Below, in pieces: positions 45,377 through 54,401 of a stretch of 64,000 nucleotides of DNA. The translations under genes and the position numbers were made by a program. The notes under the pieces are model-generated. The model was not told the DNA's origin. It saw only the letters and a list, made by a program, of their open reading frames with translations, and did not search any database. Within the stretch, counting starts at the first letter, position 1; every line of letters starts with the position of its first letter. Location: the NCBI RefSeq assembly GCF_003967535.1, contig NZ_BIFR01000001.1, forward strand, positions 5,207,001-5,271,000, in the 5' to 3' direction. This stretch comes from Tengunoibacter tsumagoiensis. GTDB lineage: Bacteria; Chloroflexota; Ktedonobacteria; Ktedonobacterales; Ktedonobacteraceae.

Positions 45377-46681
45377 TTAGATGTTTCGGCGATAGATTGA
45401 GATAGAGCCATTTCCAGTACGTGTTGTAAGCTCAGCCTGAGGAACCGCTCCAACGCTGGTACTTCCAAATTCGTTATTGACTCGCCCATTCCCGGTGATG
45501 GTACGTAATTGAAAGGCTGCGTTGGCTGGTAAGGTTAGCTCGATAGACCCATTCCCTGTCTGATAGCGGTAGCTTCCCTTTGGATCAATCGTACCAGCAT
45601 AGGTAATTGATCCATTCCCCGTTCGTAGCGAGGCATCCCCATTCAGGCTACATCCCTGGATATCAATACGACCATTTCCGGTCGTGAGCCTGGCCTGGCC
45701 TGAGATGGTATAGCCCGTGATCGAACCATTCCCGGTCGCTATGATAAGATCACCTTCAACGTTATTGAGCTGAGCAGATCCATTTCCTGTGTTCATCCTC
45801 AGTGTCCCCTCAACATTGTCAAGCTCCATCTGACCATTTCCTGTACGCATGGTCAGGTAGCCAGTACAATTTCTGGCGATCAATGTACCATTCCCTGTAT
45901 TGGCCTCTATGCGCCCTATCACTCCATCAAGGTCGATGCGCCCCCAGCCAGTCCGCAGGTTCAGGTCAGTTCTCTTTGGAACGGTCACATCAAAATCTAC
46001 ACCACGCCAGCCAAGAAAGAGACGGAAGACATAATGAACCCTGGTCTGAATTGTGTTACCATATTGCTCAGGTTGTATCGTAATCCCATCCAGGGTCGCA
46101 CCCAGACCACGAGCATAGCGCGTTGCCTGCACAACTACAGCATTGCCTTCGCCTGTATGAATACGCACATTCCCTCGACTATGGTCCATCAAAAACCGGG
46201 GAAGCTCCGATACCGCAAACTCAAACGTTTCGATATCGCTGACCACTTTATTACGCGTCATGAGGAAACTAATCAGAAGAAAACCCAGTATGAATAGGAA
46301 GATCAATCCACCCAGGATGCCGACTGGCCCCTCAGTCTCTACCAGACCACCAATGATCATCATGATGAAGATGAATAGAAGGGCTCCAATCCCAATTAAA
46401 AATCCTGGACGCTGGAAATTGTTGCGTCGCGGCTTCAGCTTTTCACCCGGTAAATGCCAGAACTCAGACTCGTTTTCTGACTCAGACCGCTCTGTATAGC
46501 CAGCACCATAATCCGCATAAGGCCGCTCACGCGGATCGTCATTGCGCAAACGCGTCGCCTCCGAGACCGGCCTCTCACGCGGATCATCGTTAATTGGACG
46601 CACTCGTTCCTGCGCTTTATACTCACCTGACGATTGCTCAGGTTCTTGATTGTAAGAATAGACTGATTCTTGCTGACCCAT
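45377..46681 (-). CDS. DUF4097-like membrane protein with TGNG repeats
   Basis: Protein of 434 aa; GGGAGG lies 6 nt before the ATG. The N-terminal ~95 residues are charged and contain a repeated NDDPRERP unit. Two hydrophobic helices (about 98-118 and 124-145) follow. The rest is a beta-solenoid with about ten turns, each carrying TGNG (NTGNGTL, RTGNGQM, NTGNGSA, ATGNGSI, TTGNGRI, and so on), at intervals of ~18-22 residues. DUF4097 proteins are thought to be adhesin-like. It is 186 bp upstream of its likely paralog. Confidence 0.82.
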   Translation of the reverse strand: MGQQESVYSYNQEPEQSSGEYKAQERVRPINDDPRERPVSEATRLRNDDPRERPYADYGAGYTERSESENESEFWHLPGEKLKPRRNNFQRPGFLIGIGALLFIFIMMIIGGLVETEGPVGILGGLIFLFILGFLLISFLMTRNKVVSDIETFEFAVSELPRFLMDHSRGNVRIHTGEGNAVVVQATRYARGLGATLDGITIQPEQYGNTIQTRVHYVFRLFLGWRGVDFDVTVPKRTDLNLRTGWGRIDLDGVIGRIEANTGNGTLIARNCTGYLTMRTGNGQMELDNVEGTLRMNTGNGSAQLNNVEGDLIIATGNGSITGYTISGQARLTTGNGRIDIQGCSLNGDASLRTGNGSITYAGTIDPKGSYRYQTGNGSIELTLPANAAFQLRTITGNGRVNNEFGSTSVGAVPQAELTTRTGNGSISIYRRNI

Positions 46682-46772
46682 CTTTCGCCTCCCTGGATGT
46701 GATTATTTGTTCCGTACTCTATACGACGTATAGCTGGGTCAGGTCACAAATCAGCCTATGCTTTTCAATACA

Positions 46773-47234
46773 CTAACGCTTTCTTTCTTTTGACCAGGCA
46801 TAAGGAACGCGCCAGAGCAACAGAAAGATGAGGTTGGTCAGCAGCGCAATCAACGCAAATGTCCATTGGAGCCGCTCAGGGGTAAAGAAGAAGATACGAA
46901 GTGCCAGACAGATCGGCCAGGCAAGAACCCATCCTGAAAGGGTGCGTATGGCCATCGTTGATCTCTTCTCAGTTACCTCCCGGCGGAACAGGCCCAGAAA
47001 TGGTGAGACGACAAACCAACCAATCAGAAAGGGAAGGACCGTAACGACGACATGCTGAAAGGTGACGCCTTCTTCATGATGACTGTTGATGCCTATAACT
47101 GTAAAGATAAGAAAGGACAGCACATCCCCCACAGCAAGGTTGGCAATCCGGGCCCATTCGGGCAGGCGCTGTCCGCTCCGTGTGGCTGAGCCCTCTGGCG
47201 TCGAAGAAGACGATGAAGGATTATTTGAGGCCAT
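46773..47234 (-). CDS. DUF3054 family membrane protein
   Basis: Protein of 153 aa with four hydrophobic helices after a ~30-residue polar N-terminus (ANLAVGDVLSFLIFTVIG, VVVTVLPFLIGWFVVSP, SGWVLAWPICLALRIFF, LTNLIFLLLWR). The G-D-x-x-x-F opening, the P-F-L-I-G-W and the P-x-x-L-x-L-R blocks match DUF3054. Function unknown. Its ATG begins 2 bp after the ccmD stop, with the ribosome binding site (GGAG) inside ccmD, so it is the last gene of the Ccm operon. Confidence 0.85.
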   Translation of the reverse strand: MASNNPSSSSSTPEGSATRSGQRLPEWARIANLAVGDVLSFLIFTVIGINSHHEEGVTFQHVVVTVLPFLIGWFVVSPFLGLFRREVTEKRSTMAIRTLSGWVLAWPICLALRIFFFTPERLQWTFALIALLTNLIFLLLWRVPYAWSKERKR

Positions 47235-47236
47235 AG

Positions 47237-47395
47237 TTAGAGCTCCTCTTTGGGTTGATGCTCAAGCACCAACGCTTCGACAGCCGCCAGTTCGGTCTGT
47301 ACACTTCGAATACGAAGGGTCACAAAGATCAGGTAGGCAAATAATCCTACCCAGAAAATGGCGTAAGCTGCTATAAGATAGGTCGATCCCTGCAT
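47237..47395 (-). CDS. ccmD: CcmD-like haem exporter subunit (short gene)
   Basis: A 52-residue reading frame starting MQGSTYLIAAYAIFWVGLFA. One membrane helix (about 6-26) is followed by a positively charged TLRIRS segment and a short amphipathic helix ending in an acidic tail, the CcmD pattern. AAGGGAG lies 7 nt before the ATG. CcmD is needed with CcmABC to release holo-CcmE. Its place between ccmC and DUF3054 is as expected in Ccm operons. Confidence 0.8.
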   Translation of the reverse strand: MQGSTYLIAAYAIFWVGLFAYLIFVTLRIRSVQTELAAVEALVLEHQPKEEL

Positions 47396-47472
47396 TGCAA
47401 GACTCCCTTATGTTACTCGTTGATAATGAATACGACTTAGAAATGTATCAGTATTGGCCAGTTCCGGTTCGC

Positions 47473-48222
47473 TTACTCTGCTACAGAGGCTCGCAAACGT
47501 TGGGCCAGAGTCTGTAAGCGCTGAAAATGGTAGATCTGGATCAGGAGAAAGCTATACAAAAGCGTAAATGAGAGCAACGAGACCAGGATGGTCAGAACAA
47601 CTTCTGGCGGTAGAGCTCCCGATGTACCAACCTCATGGCTGGGATGAAGGGTGCGCCACCAATTTGTTGCTTCATAGATAATTGGAACGTCCAGCGCTCC
47701 AACAATCGCCAGAACAGCAGCAGCGCGTGCAGCCGTCACAGTACGACCCATTGAGCTCAAAAGCATCAGGTATGCAATAAACATAAACCAGAGGATAAGA
47801 GCCGCCGTCAGTTGTGGGTCCCAGGTCCACCACGTGCCCCAGGTCGTTTTGGCCCAGATTGACCCTGTGATAAGCGCTAATGTGAGAAAGACCGCGCCAA
47901 TCTCAGCCGAGGCGCGCGCCAGCCAGTCCCAACGATCGTCTGGCTTGATCAGGTAAATAACCCCAGCTATAGCCATGACGACAAAGGCCAACATACCAAT
48001 CCAGGCAGCTGGCACATGAAAATAGAAGATCTTCTGTGGCAGCCCCTGCACAGCATCCAGGGGTGCATAAACAAAGATGAGCCAGAGCGAGTACAACATG
48101 CCTGCTCCAGAAAGTCCACCCAGGATCAGTGAGAGCCATGGAAAGCGCTGCACATGAGGCTGCTGCTTCTCCTGGATCTCCTTTTTGGATGAAACGGATT
48201 GTTCTTGATGTACAAAGGCCAT
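47473..48222 (-). CDS. ccmC: Haem exporter / CcmC-type assembly protein
   Basis: Protein of 249 aa from the ATG at 48222 (GGAGGAG 12 nt upstream; an in-frame GTG at 48246 lacks a site). Six membrane helices and the tryptophan-rich haem-handling motif WGTWWTWDPQLT (about residues 120-131) identify CcmC, which loads haem onto CcmE. Histidines in FYFHVPAAWIG (about 67) and TLHPSHEVG (about 187) match the external haem ligands. It is upstream of ccmD and 121 bp downstream of ccmB. Confidence 0.93.
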   Translation of the reverse strand: MAFVHQEQSVSSKKEIQEKQQPHVQRFPWLSLILGGLSGAGMLYSLWLIFVYAPLDAVQGLPQKIFYFHVPAAWIGMLAFVVMAIAGVIYLIKPDDRWDWLARASAEIGAVFLTLALITGSIWAKTTWGTWWTWDPQLTAALILWFMFIAYLMLLSSMGRTVTAARAAAVLAIVGALDVPIIYEATNWWRTLHPSHEVGTSGALPPEVVLTILVSLLSFTLLYSFLLIQIYHFQRLQTLAQRLRASVAE

Positions 48223-48343
48223 AAACGATGTTTTCTCCTCCAGCACACGTAGGATAACTGCAATGCGCTAAGTTACTGAGATGGCTAACTACAATGCGTT
48301 AAGGGACTACGACTATTACTATGTAATCTAGATAATTGTCTGG

Positions 48344-49024
48344 CTAATCCTCGATGACGTATTGAAATGTCAACGTGGCAGCACTCAGAAAAATAAGGTC
48401 AAACGCAACTACCAGGCCCAACCAGGGCGGCTGATTAAGGGCAGGAGCCAGCAAAAGTTGGGTCGCTCGCACAACACTGATGATAACTGGCACTAGCATG
48501 GGAAAAATCAGAACAGGCAGCAAGAGCTCGCGCGATTGCGTAGCCGCCGCCATGGCTGAGAAGAGCGTTCCCACCGCTGAGATCCCTAACGTGCCCAATA
48601 ACACAATCAGGAGCAAGGAGCCTACCGATGACACTGTTATATTAAATAGCATAACAAAAGCTGGCAAGGCAATCATTTCCACAACGCTGAGCACCAGAAC
48701 ATTGCCTAAAAGCTTGGCCAGATAGATGGCACGCCGATCTACAGGACAGAGCAATAAGCGATCCATGGAACCATGCTCTCTCTCAGCGGCCATGGTTCTA
48801 CCCAGACCCAATAATGAGGCAAAGAGAAAGGCAACCCACAAAACTCCAGGGGCAATCGCCGCCAGATTATCCGCATGCACATCAAAGGTGAAGTTGAAAA
48901 TGACAAGCACTATCAGGGCAAAAAGCCCCATTCCAAGCCAGGTCTGCTTGCTCCTTAGCTCATAACGAATATCTTTCCACAAAATGGTCCAGACGTGCAG
49001 ACAGAAAATGCTCAGCTCACTCAT
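48344..49024 (-). CDS. ccmB: Haem exporter membrane subunit CcmB
   Basis: Protein of 226 aa with six membrane helices. Conserved blocks include WKDIRYELRSKQT at the start, FASLLGLGRTMAAEREHGSMDRLLLCPVDR in the cytoplasmic loop (about 70-100), and LGTLGISAVGTLFSAMAA. With CcmA it forms the ABC transporter that uses ATP to release haem-loaded CcmE from CcmC. It overlaps ccmA by 4 bp (ATGA). Confidence 0.93.
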   Translation of the reverse strand: MSELSIFCLHVWTILWKDIRYELRSKQTWLGMGLFALIVLVIFNFTFDVHADNLAAIAPGVLWVAFLFASLLGLGRTMAAEREHGSMDRLLLCPVDRRAIYLAKLLGNVLVLSVVEMIALPAFVMLFNITVSSVGSLLLIVLLGTLGISAVGTLFSAMAAATQSRELLLPVLIFPMLVPVIISVVRATQLLLAPALNQPPWLGLVVAFDLIFLSAATLTFQYVIED

Positions 49025-49785
49025 CGCACAACCTCCTGATAGCGCCGCCGCAGCTCGTCTAATTCAACATCAGCACTTGTTAGCTGAGCTGAGATCCGGC
49101 CAGCGGCCAGAATGGCGATACTATCGCTCATCAGGAGAGCATCTTCCAACAGGTGCGTGGTGAAAAGGATGCTTCCTCCATCCGCAATGTGCTCGGCCAG
49201 GAGCGATTGCATCAGCTCCTGGCCATCCTGATCCAGACCAGTATCCGGCTCATCCAGTAACAGGAGATGGGGAGCATGCAGCAAAGCACGAGCCCAGGCC
49301 AGACGTTGCAACTGCCCGCGCGAAAAAGCTCCAACGCGCTCATGCGCTCGCTTGTGCAGGCCAACGCGCTGCAACAGGAACTCACTCCGCTCCTGAACAT
49401 TTTCAATCGCGTACATCCGACCAAAGAAGTGGAGATTCTCCAGGGCCGTCAACTCCTCGTACAGATAGGGCTGATGCGCTATGACCCCCACAAGTCGCCG
49501 TACCTGTTGTGCCTGAGCCACACAATCCAATCCCATCAGCAGAACATGCCCGGAACTGGGCCGGGTCAGGCCAGCCAGGATGCGCAACAGTGTTGTCTTG
49601 CCAGCTCCATTAGCTCCCAACAGAGCCATGCGCTGACCCTGTTGAAGCGTTAGATCCACACGGCGAAGAATCGGCTTGAGACCATAGCTCTTCTTCAGAT
49701 GCCGAATCTCCAGTGCCGCTGGTCGAGCAGGAAATGTGAGCTCTGATTGGTGCAGAAATGAAGAACGCTCTCCTTGCTCGTTCAT
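49021..49785 (-). CDS. ccmA: Cytochrome c biogenesis ATP-binding protein CcmA
   Basis: Protein of 254 aa. ABC ATPase motifs are complete: Walker A LLGANGAGKTTLL (about residues 55-67), Q-loop AHQPYLYEELTALEN, signature FSRGQLQRLAWARAL (a variant of LSxGQ), Walker B LLLLDEPDTGLD, and H-loop TTHLLED. It drives the CcmAB complex in haem delivery. GTG/ATG choice is set by the 4-bp overlap with the gene upstream. Confidence 0.93.
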   Translation of the reverse strand: MNEQGERSSFLHQSELTFPARPAALEIRHLKKSYGLKPILRRVDLTLQQGQRMALLGANGAGKTTLLRILAGLTRPSSGHVLLMGLDCVAQAQQVRRLVGVIAHQPYLYEELTALENLHFFGRMYAIENVQERSEFLLQRVGLHKRAHERVGAFSRGQLQRLAWARALLHAPHLLLLDEPDTGLDQDGQELMQSLLAEHIADGGSILFTTHLLEDALLMSDSIAILAAGRISAQLTSADVELDELRRRYQEVVR

Positions 49786-51050
49786 CGCTGCACAATCTCC
49801 TGCTCACGCATAAGTGTGCGCAATCTGGCCTTCAACTTCTTTCGTTGCTCCTCATAATGAGCCTTCTCAATGTTTCCTGCTTCAAACTTCTGATCCAGCT
49901 TCAATAACTCCTGAAGCAACCTCTGTCGGGCGTCGTCTAGCTCAGATTCAGTCTGAACCTTCTGTCTGCTCTGAGCGCCTTTCGTTGCTATCCCTCCTAC
50001 GCGACGACGGCGCGAGCGATAGAGGAACCAGGTGAGTACAAGAATTGCACTCATCACGAGCAGAGACACAATCAGCCAGACCACTGGTGTGTTTAAGGGC
50101 GCAGGTGCTTCCTCTTTCTGAACCGTTGGGAGGCCAGCCAGGCTCAGTTGAATGGTTTGATGGGCCTGCAACTTCTCGGCTTTGAAGAGACGATAGGGCT
50201 GCTGATCCGCGTTCAAGAGGCCAGATGGCTGTAAGGTGCTACTGGTCGCCTGTAAACTTGGAGGAACAAGCAGTGAGAGCACAACGGTTGGGTACTGCGG
50301 ATCATAGGTAAAGCTATACTCCGAGCCAGAATAAGGCACCTCATAAGAGAAGGTAAACTCATTTGGGCCTGGCATCAGAGCGGCGTCGGTAGCAAAGCCG
50401 CGATCGACCTGAATCACCTGGTAACCAGAGAAGCCTTTGTCCAGCGTAATGCTCTTATTCACAACATTCGGTGGCAGCGTGAATAGGAGAGCATTTGGCT
50501 TGCCTTTACTCCCATCCAATGAACCAACATAGGCATGTGAGCTCAGATTTTGAAAATCGATAACCTCTGAGATCGTTACTGTACCAGTGCGCTGATCGGG
50601 AGCATGAATCAATACATTGGAGCTTACAACAGCGATATTAGAGGCATCTGCAGTTGCTTCATAGACGGTAAGATCAACCTGCTGCTCTGGCTTGCTATCA
50701 AGCGTGAGGAGGTCGCTGACGTACTGCGCCCCCTGATAGCGGATATAGAGCGCATAATTGGTCGTCTTGTCGTTTGGCAGATTCGCAAAGGAATATTGTC
50801 CCTGCGCATCCGTTGTGGCAGTGGCAAAATCCTGTGAGTTACTTCCCTGCTGCGTCTGAAGGGTCACAACCTGATTGGCAAGCGGAGCATTCTTGTTGCT
50901 CCCATCAAGCAATCGACCATAGATATGTCCATTGCCAGACGCTGCATGACTGAGAGAGCTCCCCACTGTTGTCAGCCCGAGAAGGCTAAAGAGAAATCCT
51001 GCCAGTAGGACAGATAAAAAGACGCGACCAGATAGATTATGCTTGCTCAT
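49782..51050 (-). CDS. Membrane protein with carboxypeptidase-regulatory-like domain, inside the ccm operon
   Basis: Protein of 422 aa. A signal peptide (VFLSVLLAGFLFSLLGLTTVG, about 9-30) leads to an external carboxypeptidase-regulatory-like beta domain (HIYGRLLDGSNKNAPLANQVVTL, DAQGQYSFANL), then a larger beta-rich region with a possible ring for surface interaction. A membrane helix (VVWLIVSLLVMSAILVLTWFLYR, about 328-350) follows, and a cytoplasmic helical tail of about 70 residues (ARQRLLQELLKLDQKFEAG). It overlaps both neighbours in ATGA fashion, so it belongs to the operon. It is not a standard Ccm component; a link to respiratory-complex assembly is inferred from position only. Confidence 0.75.
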   Translation of the reverse strand: MSKHNLSGRVFLSVLLAGFLFSLLGLTTVGSSLSHAASGNGHIYGRLLDGSNKNAPLANQVVTLQTQQGSNSQDFATATTDAQGQYSFANLPNDKTTNYALYIRYQGAQYVSDLLTLDSKPEQQVDLTVYEATADASNIAVVSSNVLIHAPDQRTGTVTISEVIDFQNLSSHAYVGSLDGSKGKPNALLFTLPPNVVNKSITLDKGFSGYQVIQVDRGFATDAALMPGPNEFTFSYEVPYSGSEYSFTYDPQYPTVVLSLLVPPSLQATSSTLQPSGLLNADQQPYRLFKAEKLQAHQTIQLSLAGLPTVQKEEAPAPLNTPVVWLIVSLLVMSAILVLTWFLYRSRRRRVGGIATKGAQSRQKVQTESELDDARQRLLQELLKLDQKFEAGNIEKAHYEEQRKKLKARLRTLMREQEIVQR

Positions 51051-51375
51051 GATGCTCCTTCAGTTGTCGCAACTGGCTCTCAATGGATTCGTCTAGCTCC
51101 TGCTCAGATTGATCGCGAGCCTGCATAGCCTGGATCGCCCGCGCAACATAGCGCTCACGTAGAGCACGATACTCGGGCTCCGCTAGATTTCCTAGTTGAT
51201 AATCTAATTCGACTTCCTGCAACGCTAAACGTGCCCCCTGCTCTTGTTCTGCCAGTGGGGCCATCTGCTGGCTCTGACTCCGGGTTGAGGAAAAAGCTAC
51301 GGAGCGGTGATAGAGAGGATAAAGCACGACGGCCAATCCCCATAGTCCCAGGATTATTGCTACCATAATTGCCAT
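51037..51375 (-). CDS. CcmI-like small membrane protein
   Basis: Protein of 112 aa from the ATG at 51375 (an in-frame GTG immediately precedes it). An N-terminal membrane helix (MVAIILGLWGLAVVLYPLY, about 4-22) is followed by a cytoplasmic helical hairpin, EQEQGARLALQEVELDYQLGNLAEPEYRALRERY, which matches the N-terminal module of CcmI and of many small SHOCT-like proteins. No TPR domain is present, so it is shorter than proteobacterial CcmI. It lies between ccmH and the carboxypeptidase-regulatory-like gene and overlaps the latter by 14 bp. Confidence 0.75.
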   Translation of the reverse strand: MAIMVAIILGLWGLAVVLYPLYHRSVAFSSTRSQSQQMAPLAEQEQGARLALQEVELDYQLGNLAEPEYRALRERYVARAIQAMQARDQSEQELDESIESQLRQLKEHHEQA

Positions 51376-51377
51376 CA

Positions 51378-51905
51378 CTACACCTGCTTTCCGGACCGAC
51401 GAAATAAGATATCTTCAGCCGCCAGTTCCTGCTCAAGTTGAGCTCGGTAGCCCGCCAGCCCTGGCTCTTCTTCTGCTTTCAATTCTGGATTTTTGACAAC
51501 AGGAGCCACTCGCTGCCAATCGCGCAGCACAAAAAAGATCAGGCTCCCACCCAGCACAAACAATAGGATTGGCACCAACCAGGCCAGAAGGCTCAGGCCC
51601 TGCCAGGCTGGCGAGAGCACAATATCACTGCCATAACGGCTACGATAAAAGGCCAGCACCTCTTGCTCAGACTTGCCCGCTTGTAATTGCAGGCGAATAT
51701 TGGCCCGCATCTGCTGCGCCAGGTCTGCCGAAGAGTCCGCTACCGACTCATTCTGACAGACCGGACACTTCAACTGTGCCGCAACATTGTGGGTTCGCTG
51801 CTCAAGCGATTGCTGTTTCGGTGTTACCAGAGACAACGTTGACCAGAAGGCAATCAGCAACAGGACGAGAGCCAGGACCAGAAACAGAGAACGACGCTGC
51901 CTCAT
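51378..51905 (-). CDS. ccmH: Cytochrome c maturation thiol oxidoreductase CcmH
   Basis: Protein of 175 aa. An N-terminal membrane helix is followed by a short external domain with the redox motif LKCPVCQNESVADSSADLA (CPVC at about residues 48-51) and VLAFYRSRYGSDIVLSPAWQG, which is the CcmH/NrfF fold. A second helix lies at about 118-138. It reduces the apocytochrome CXXCH cysteines before haem attachment. It overlaps ccmF by 4 bp and touches the CcmI-like gene. Confidence 0.92.
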   Translation of the reverse strand: MRQRRSLFLVLALVLLLIAFWSTLSLVTPKQQSLEQRTHNVAAQLKCPVCQNESVADSSADLAQQMRANIRLQLQAGKSEQEVLAFYRSRYGSDIVLSPAWQGLSLLAWLVPILLFVLGGSLIFFVLRDWQRVAPVVKNPELKAEEEPGLAGYRAQLEQELAAEDILFRRSGKQV

Positions 51906-53923
51906 CTCACTGCCTCCTTCTCTTCAACTGGGGCAACCAGAGCGCTTTCGTTGGTCGTCTGCACACGTTGCTTCACCTGTTTGCGCCGATCCGGCCACCA
52001 GCAGATAATGCCTCCTAGAACCATCATAACACCACCCCACCAGACAAAGGGCACGAGCGGGTTGACAAAGATACGAATCAGCGCCTCACCAGCGGTCGTG
52101 GGAGGGCTCCCCTGCAACACATAAAAATCAGTTGCACCAAAGGTCTGAATAGGGATCAAGCTTACAGGCTGACTGGGAAAGTTCTTATACACCAGTCGAC
52201 CTGGATAGATATACCCCAACGATTGCCCATTGTGCCAGATCTGAATCTGCGAGGTTATGGTCTCACTATCCACATCTTTCCGATCGATATTGCCCAGAAA
52301 GACAAAGCGGTAACCAGCGGCGTTCATCTCCTGGCCAGCCTTAAGAAGCGCATCTTGCTGAACCTGGAAGTAGTGCGAGCCAATAATACCAATGACCAGC
52401 AGGGCCAGTCCAAGATGAACGATATAACCACCATAGCGCTGACGATAGCGCTTAAAGAGCATAAACAGTGCCACAGGATACGCCTCGCCATGGCTATGTC
52501 GCACGCGAGCCCCTCGCCAGAGCTCATACAGGATCGCCACAATGGTAAACGAGCAGATCGAGAAACCAATATTTGCGGCAATATCCAGCACACCAAAGAA
52601 TGGCAAGATGACCGCACAGAGCGCAGTCCCAATCACTGGCACGCTCATATTGCGCCAGAGAGCATTCGATGATGTACGTCTCCAGGCCAGCAATGGTCCC
52701 ACTCCCATAGCGAGCATCAAAACGATAATCAGCGGAGCCATCACCTGATTATAAAATGGCGCACCAACCGTCATCGTCTGATGAAAGAGAAAGGCCGAGA
52801 TGAGTGGAAACAGTGTTCCCCATAAGGTTGCAAACGTCATACCAAGTAACAAAAAGTTGTTCAGCAGAAACACGCCTTCACGCGAGACGATCGAATCAAA
52901 GTCTTGATCTGGACGGAGTTGAGGCAGGCGCACAAAGAGCAAGATACTAGAAAATGCAATGATAATGGCAAGGAAGACCAGAAAATACGAGCCGATATCC
53001 GAATAAGCAAATGAGTGAACTGAACTGATGATCCCACTGCGCACCTCAAACGTTCCAAAGATAGAGAGCGCAAAGGAGAGCATCACCAGCACCAGATTCC
53101 AGACTTTAAGCATACCGCGGCGCTCCTGCACCATCGTGGAATGCAGAAAAGCCGTCGCGGTCAACCAGGGCAAGAGCGCCGCATTCTCAACAGGGTCCCA
53201 ACCCCAATAGCCTCCCCAACCCAACACATGATAGGCCCACCAGGCCCCAAGAATCAGACCGATCGATTGAATCGTCCAGGCCGCCAGCATCCAGCGCCGA
53301 ATCGACCTCAACCATTCACTGTTCAAACGCCCCGTCGCCAACGCTGCAACCGCAAAGGCAAAGGGAATTGAGAAGCTCATATACCCCATCAAGAGCATCG
53401 GCGGATGCACCAGCATACCAGGGTCCATCAACAAAGGATTGAGACCTGCACCATCGGCTGGCGTCACCGCTGAACGGACAAAAGGATTTGAGACCGTTGC
53501 CAATACCAGCAGGAAAAAGGCCTCGATAACCATCAACGTGGCCATAACATAGGGCACCAGCGCGGCTGGCGCGCGACGCGAGGTCATGACAAACAGGGCT
53601 GAAAAGAGTGAAAGCATCAATGCCCAATAGAGCAGCGAGCCCTCCTGCCCACCGTAAAAAGCTGCCGCAGTGAAATAAAGCGGCATCGCCAGACTGGAAT
53701 GCTGGGCTACATAAATGACCCCAAAATCATGCGTCAAAAAAGATGCGATCAGCGCAAGTGAAGCCAGCAAGACAAAGAAAGTCACCACCAGCAGACTACG
53801 GCGTGCACTAGAGATCAGCTGGGGAAGCTTGCGTTGCGCCCCAAGGACAGCCACAACGACCGTATAGAGCGCAAAGCCCAGTCCTAATATAAGAGCGATA
53901 AGTCCTAGATCTGAGAAATACAC
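51902..53923 (-). CDS. ccmF: Haem lyase subunit CcmF
   Basis: Protein of 673 aa with about 14-15 membrane helices, the normal size for CcmF. The WWD-type motif GWGGYWGWDPVENAALLPWL (about residues 226-245) is clear, as are FLHSTMVQERRGML, YHVLGW and FEVRSGIISSVHSFAYS. CcmF with CcmH/I joins haem from CcmE to the apocytochrome. It follows ccmE by 9 bp. Confidence 0.95.
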   Translation of the reverse strand: MYFSDLGLIALILGLGFALYTVVVAVLGAQRKLPQLISSARRSLLVVTFFVLLASLALIASFLTHDFGVIYVAQHSSLAMPLYFTAAAFYGGQEGSLLYWALMLSLFSALFVMTSRRAPAALVPYVMATLMVIEAFFLLVLATVSNPFVRSAVTPADGAGLNPLLMDPGMLVHPPMLLMGYMSFSIPFAFAVAALATGRLNSEWLRSIRRWMLAAWTIQSIGLILGAWWAYHVLGWGGYWGWDPVENAALLPWLTATAFLHSTMVQERRGMLKVWNLVLVMLSFALSIFGTFEVRSGIISSVHSFAYSDIGSYFLVFLAIIIAFSSILLFVRLPQLRPDQDFDSIVSREGVFLLNNFLLLGMTFATLWGTLFPLISAFLFHQTMTVGAPFYNQVMAPLIIVLMLAMGVGPLLAWRRTSSNALWRNMSVPVIGTALCAVILPFFGVLDIAANIGFSICSFTIVAILYELWRGARVRHSHGEAYPVALFMLFKRYRQRYGGYIVHLGLALLVIGIIGSHYFQVQQDALLKAGQEMNAAGYRFVFLGNIDRKDVDSETITSQIQIWHNGQSLGYIYPGRLVYKNFPSQPVSLIPIQTFGATDFYVLQGSPPTTAGEALIRIFVNPLVPFVWWGGVMMVLGGIICWWPDRRKQVKQRVQTTNESALVAPVEEKEAVR

Positions 53924-53932
53924 GGCTGATCC

Positions 53933-54388
53933 TTATCTTGCGGTCGGTGTCGCCGACTGGAACTTGGATGGACACTTAGCGAGCAACGTATGAGCCTGGA
54001 AAGCACCCTGGCTGGAGTAAGGTCCTTCGACCACTACCTGGATACCATCGTGGAAGATATCTGGCACTACTCCCTTATAGGCAACCGCCATGGTCTGTTT
54101 GCCATCTTCAAGGACAAACGAGACGCTCTGTTGCTGATCATTGCGTACAATCGAACCCGCCTGAACCACACCCGCCACACGCACAGACTGACCATTGCAG
54201 GTCGTGCACTGATGAAGCTCAGGAACGGTCATATAATACACCTCATTGGCCTGGGTGTTCGCAAAGATAAGATAGATGACCGCACCAAGAATAATAATCC
54301 CCAGGACCAGAAAGCTTAGTGGAAAACGGCGCTTTGGCCGCTCAGTGGTCAGCTTACTCTCGCCGGGCGCTGTCAAAGCAGTCTGCAC
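53933..54388 (-). CDS. ccmE: Haem chaperone CcmE with cysteine in place of the haem-binding histidine
   Basis: Protein of 151 aa from a GTG with GGAGG 7 nt upstream. An N-terminal membrane helix (FPLSFLVLGIIILGAVIYLIF) is followed by the OB-fold (VRVAGVVQAGSIVRND, VSFVLEDG, AYKGVVPDIFHDGIQVVVEG). At the end, where most CcmE proteins have LAKHDENY, this one has LAKCPSKF, with C139 and F143. This is the cysteine CcmE type (CxxxY in Desulfovibrio and archaea; here the last residue is F). It is the periplasmic-side carrier of covalently bound haem. Confidence 0.9.
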   Translation of the reverse strand: MQTALTAPGESKLTTERPKRRFPLSFLVLGIIILGAVIYLIFANTQANEVYYMTVPELHQCTTCNGQSVRVAGVVQAGSIVRNDQQQSVSFVLEDGKQTMAVAYKGVVPDIFHDGIQVVVEGPYSSQGAFQAHTLLAKCPSKFQSATPTAR

Positions 54389-54401
54389 AATACGACCTCC
54401 A

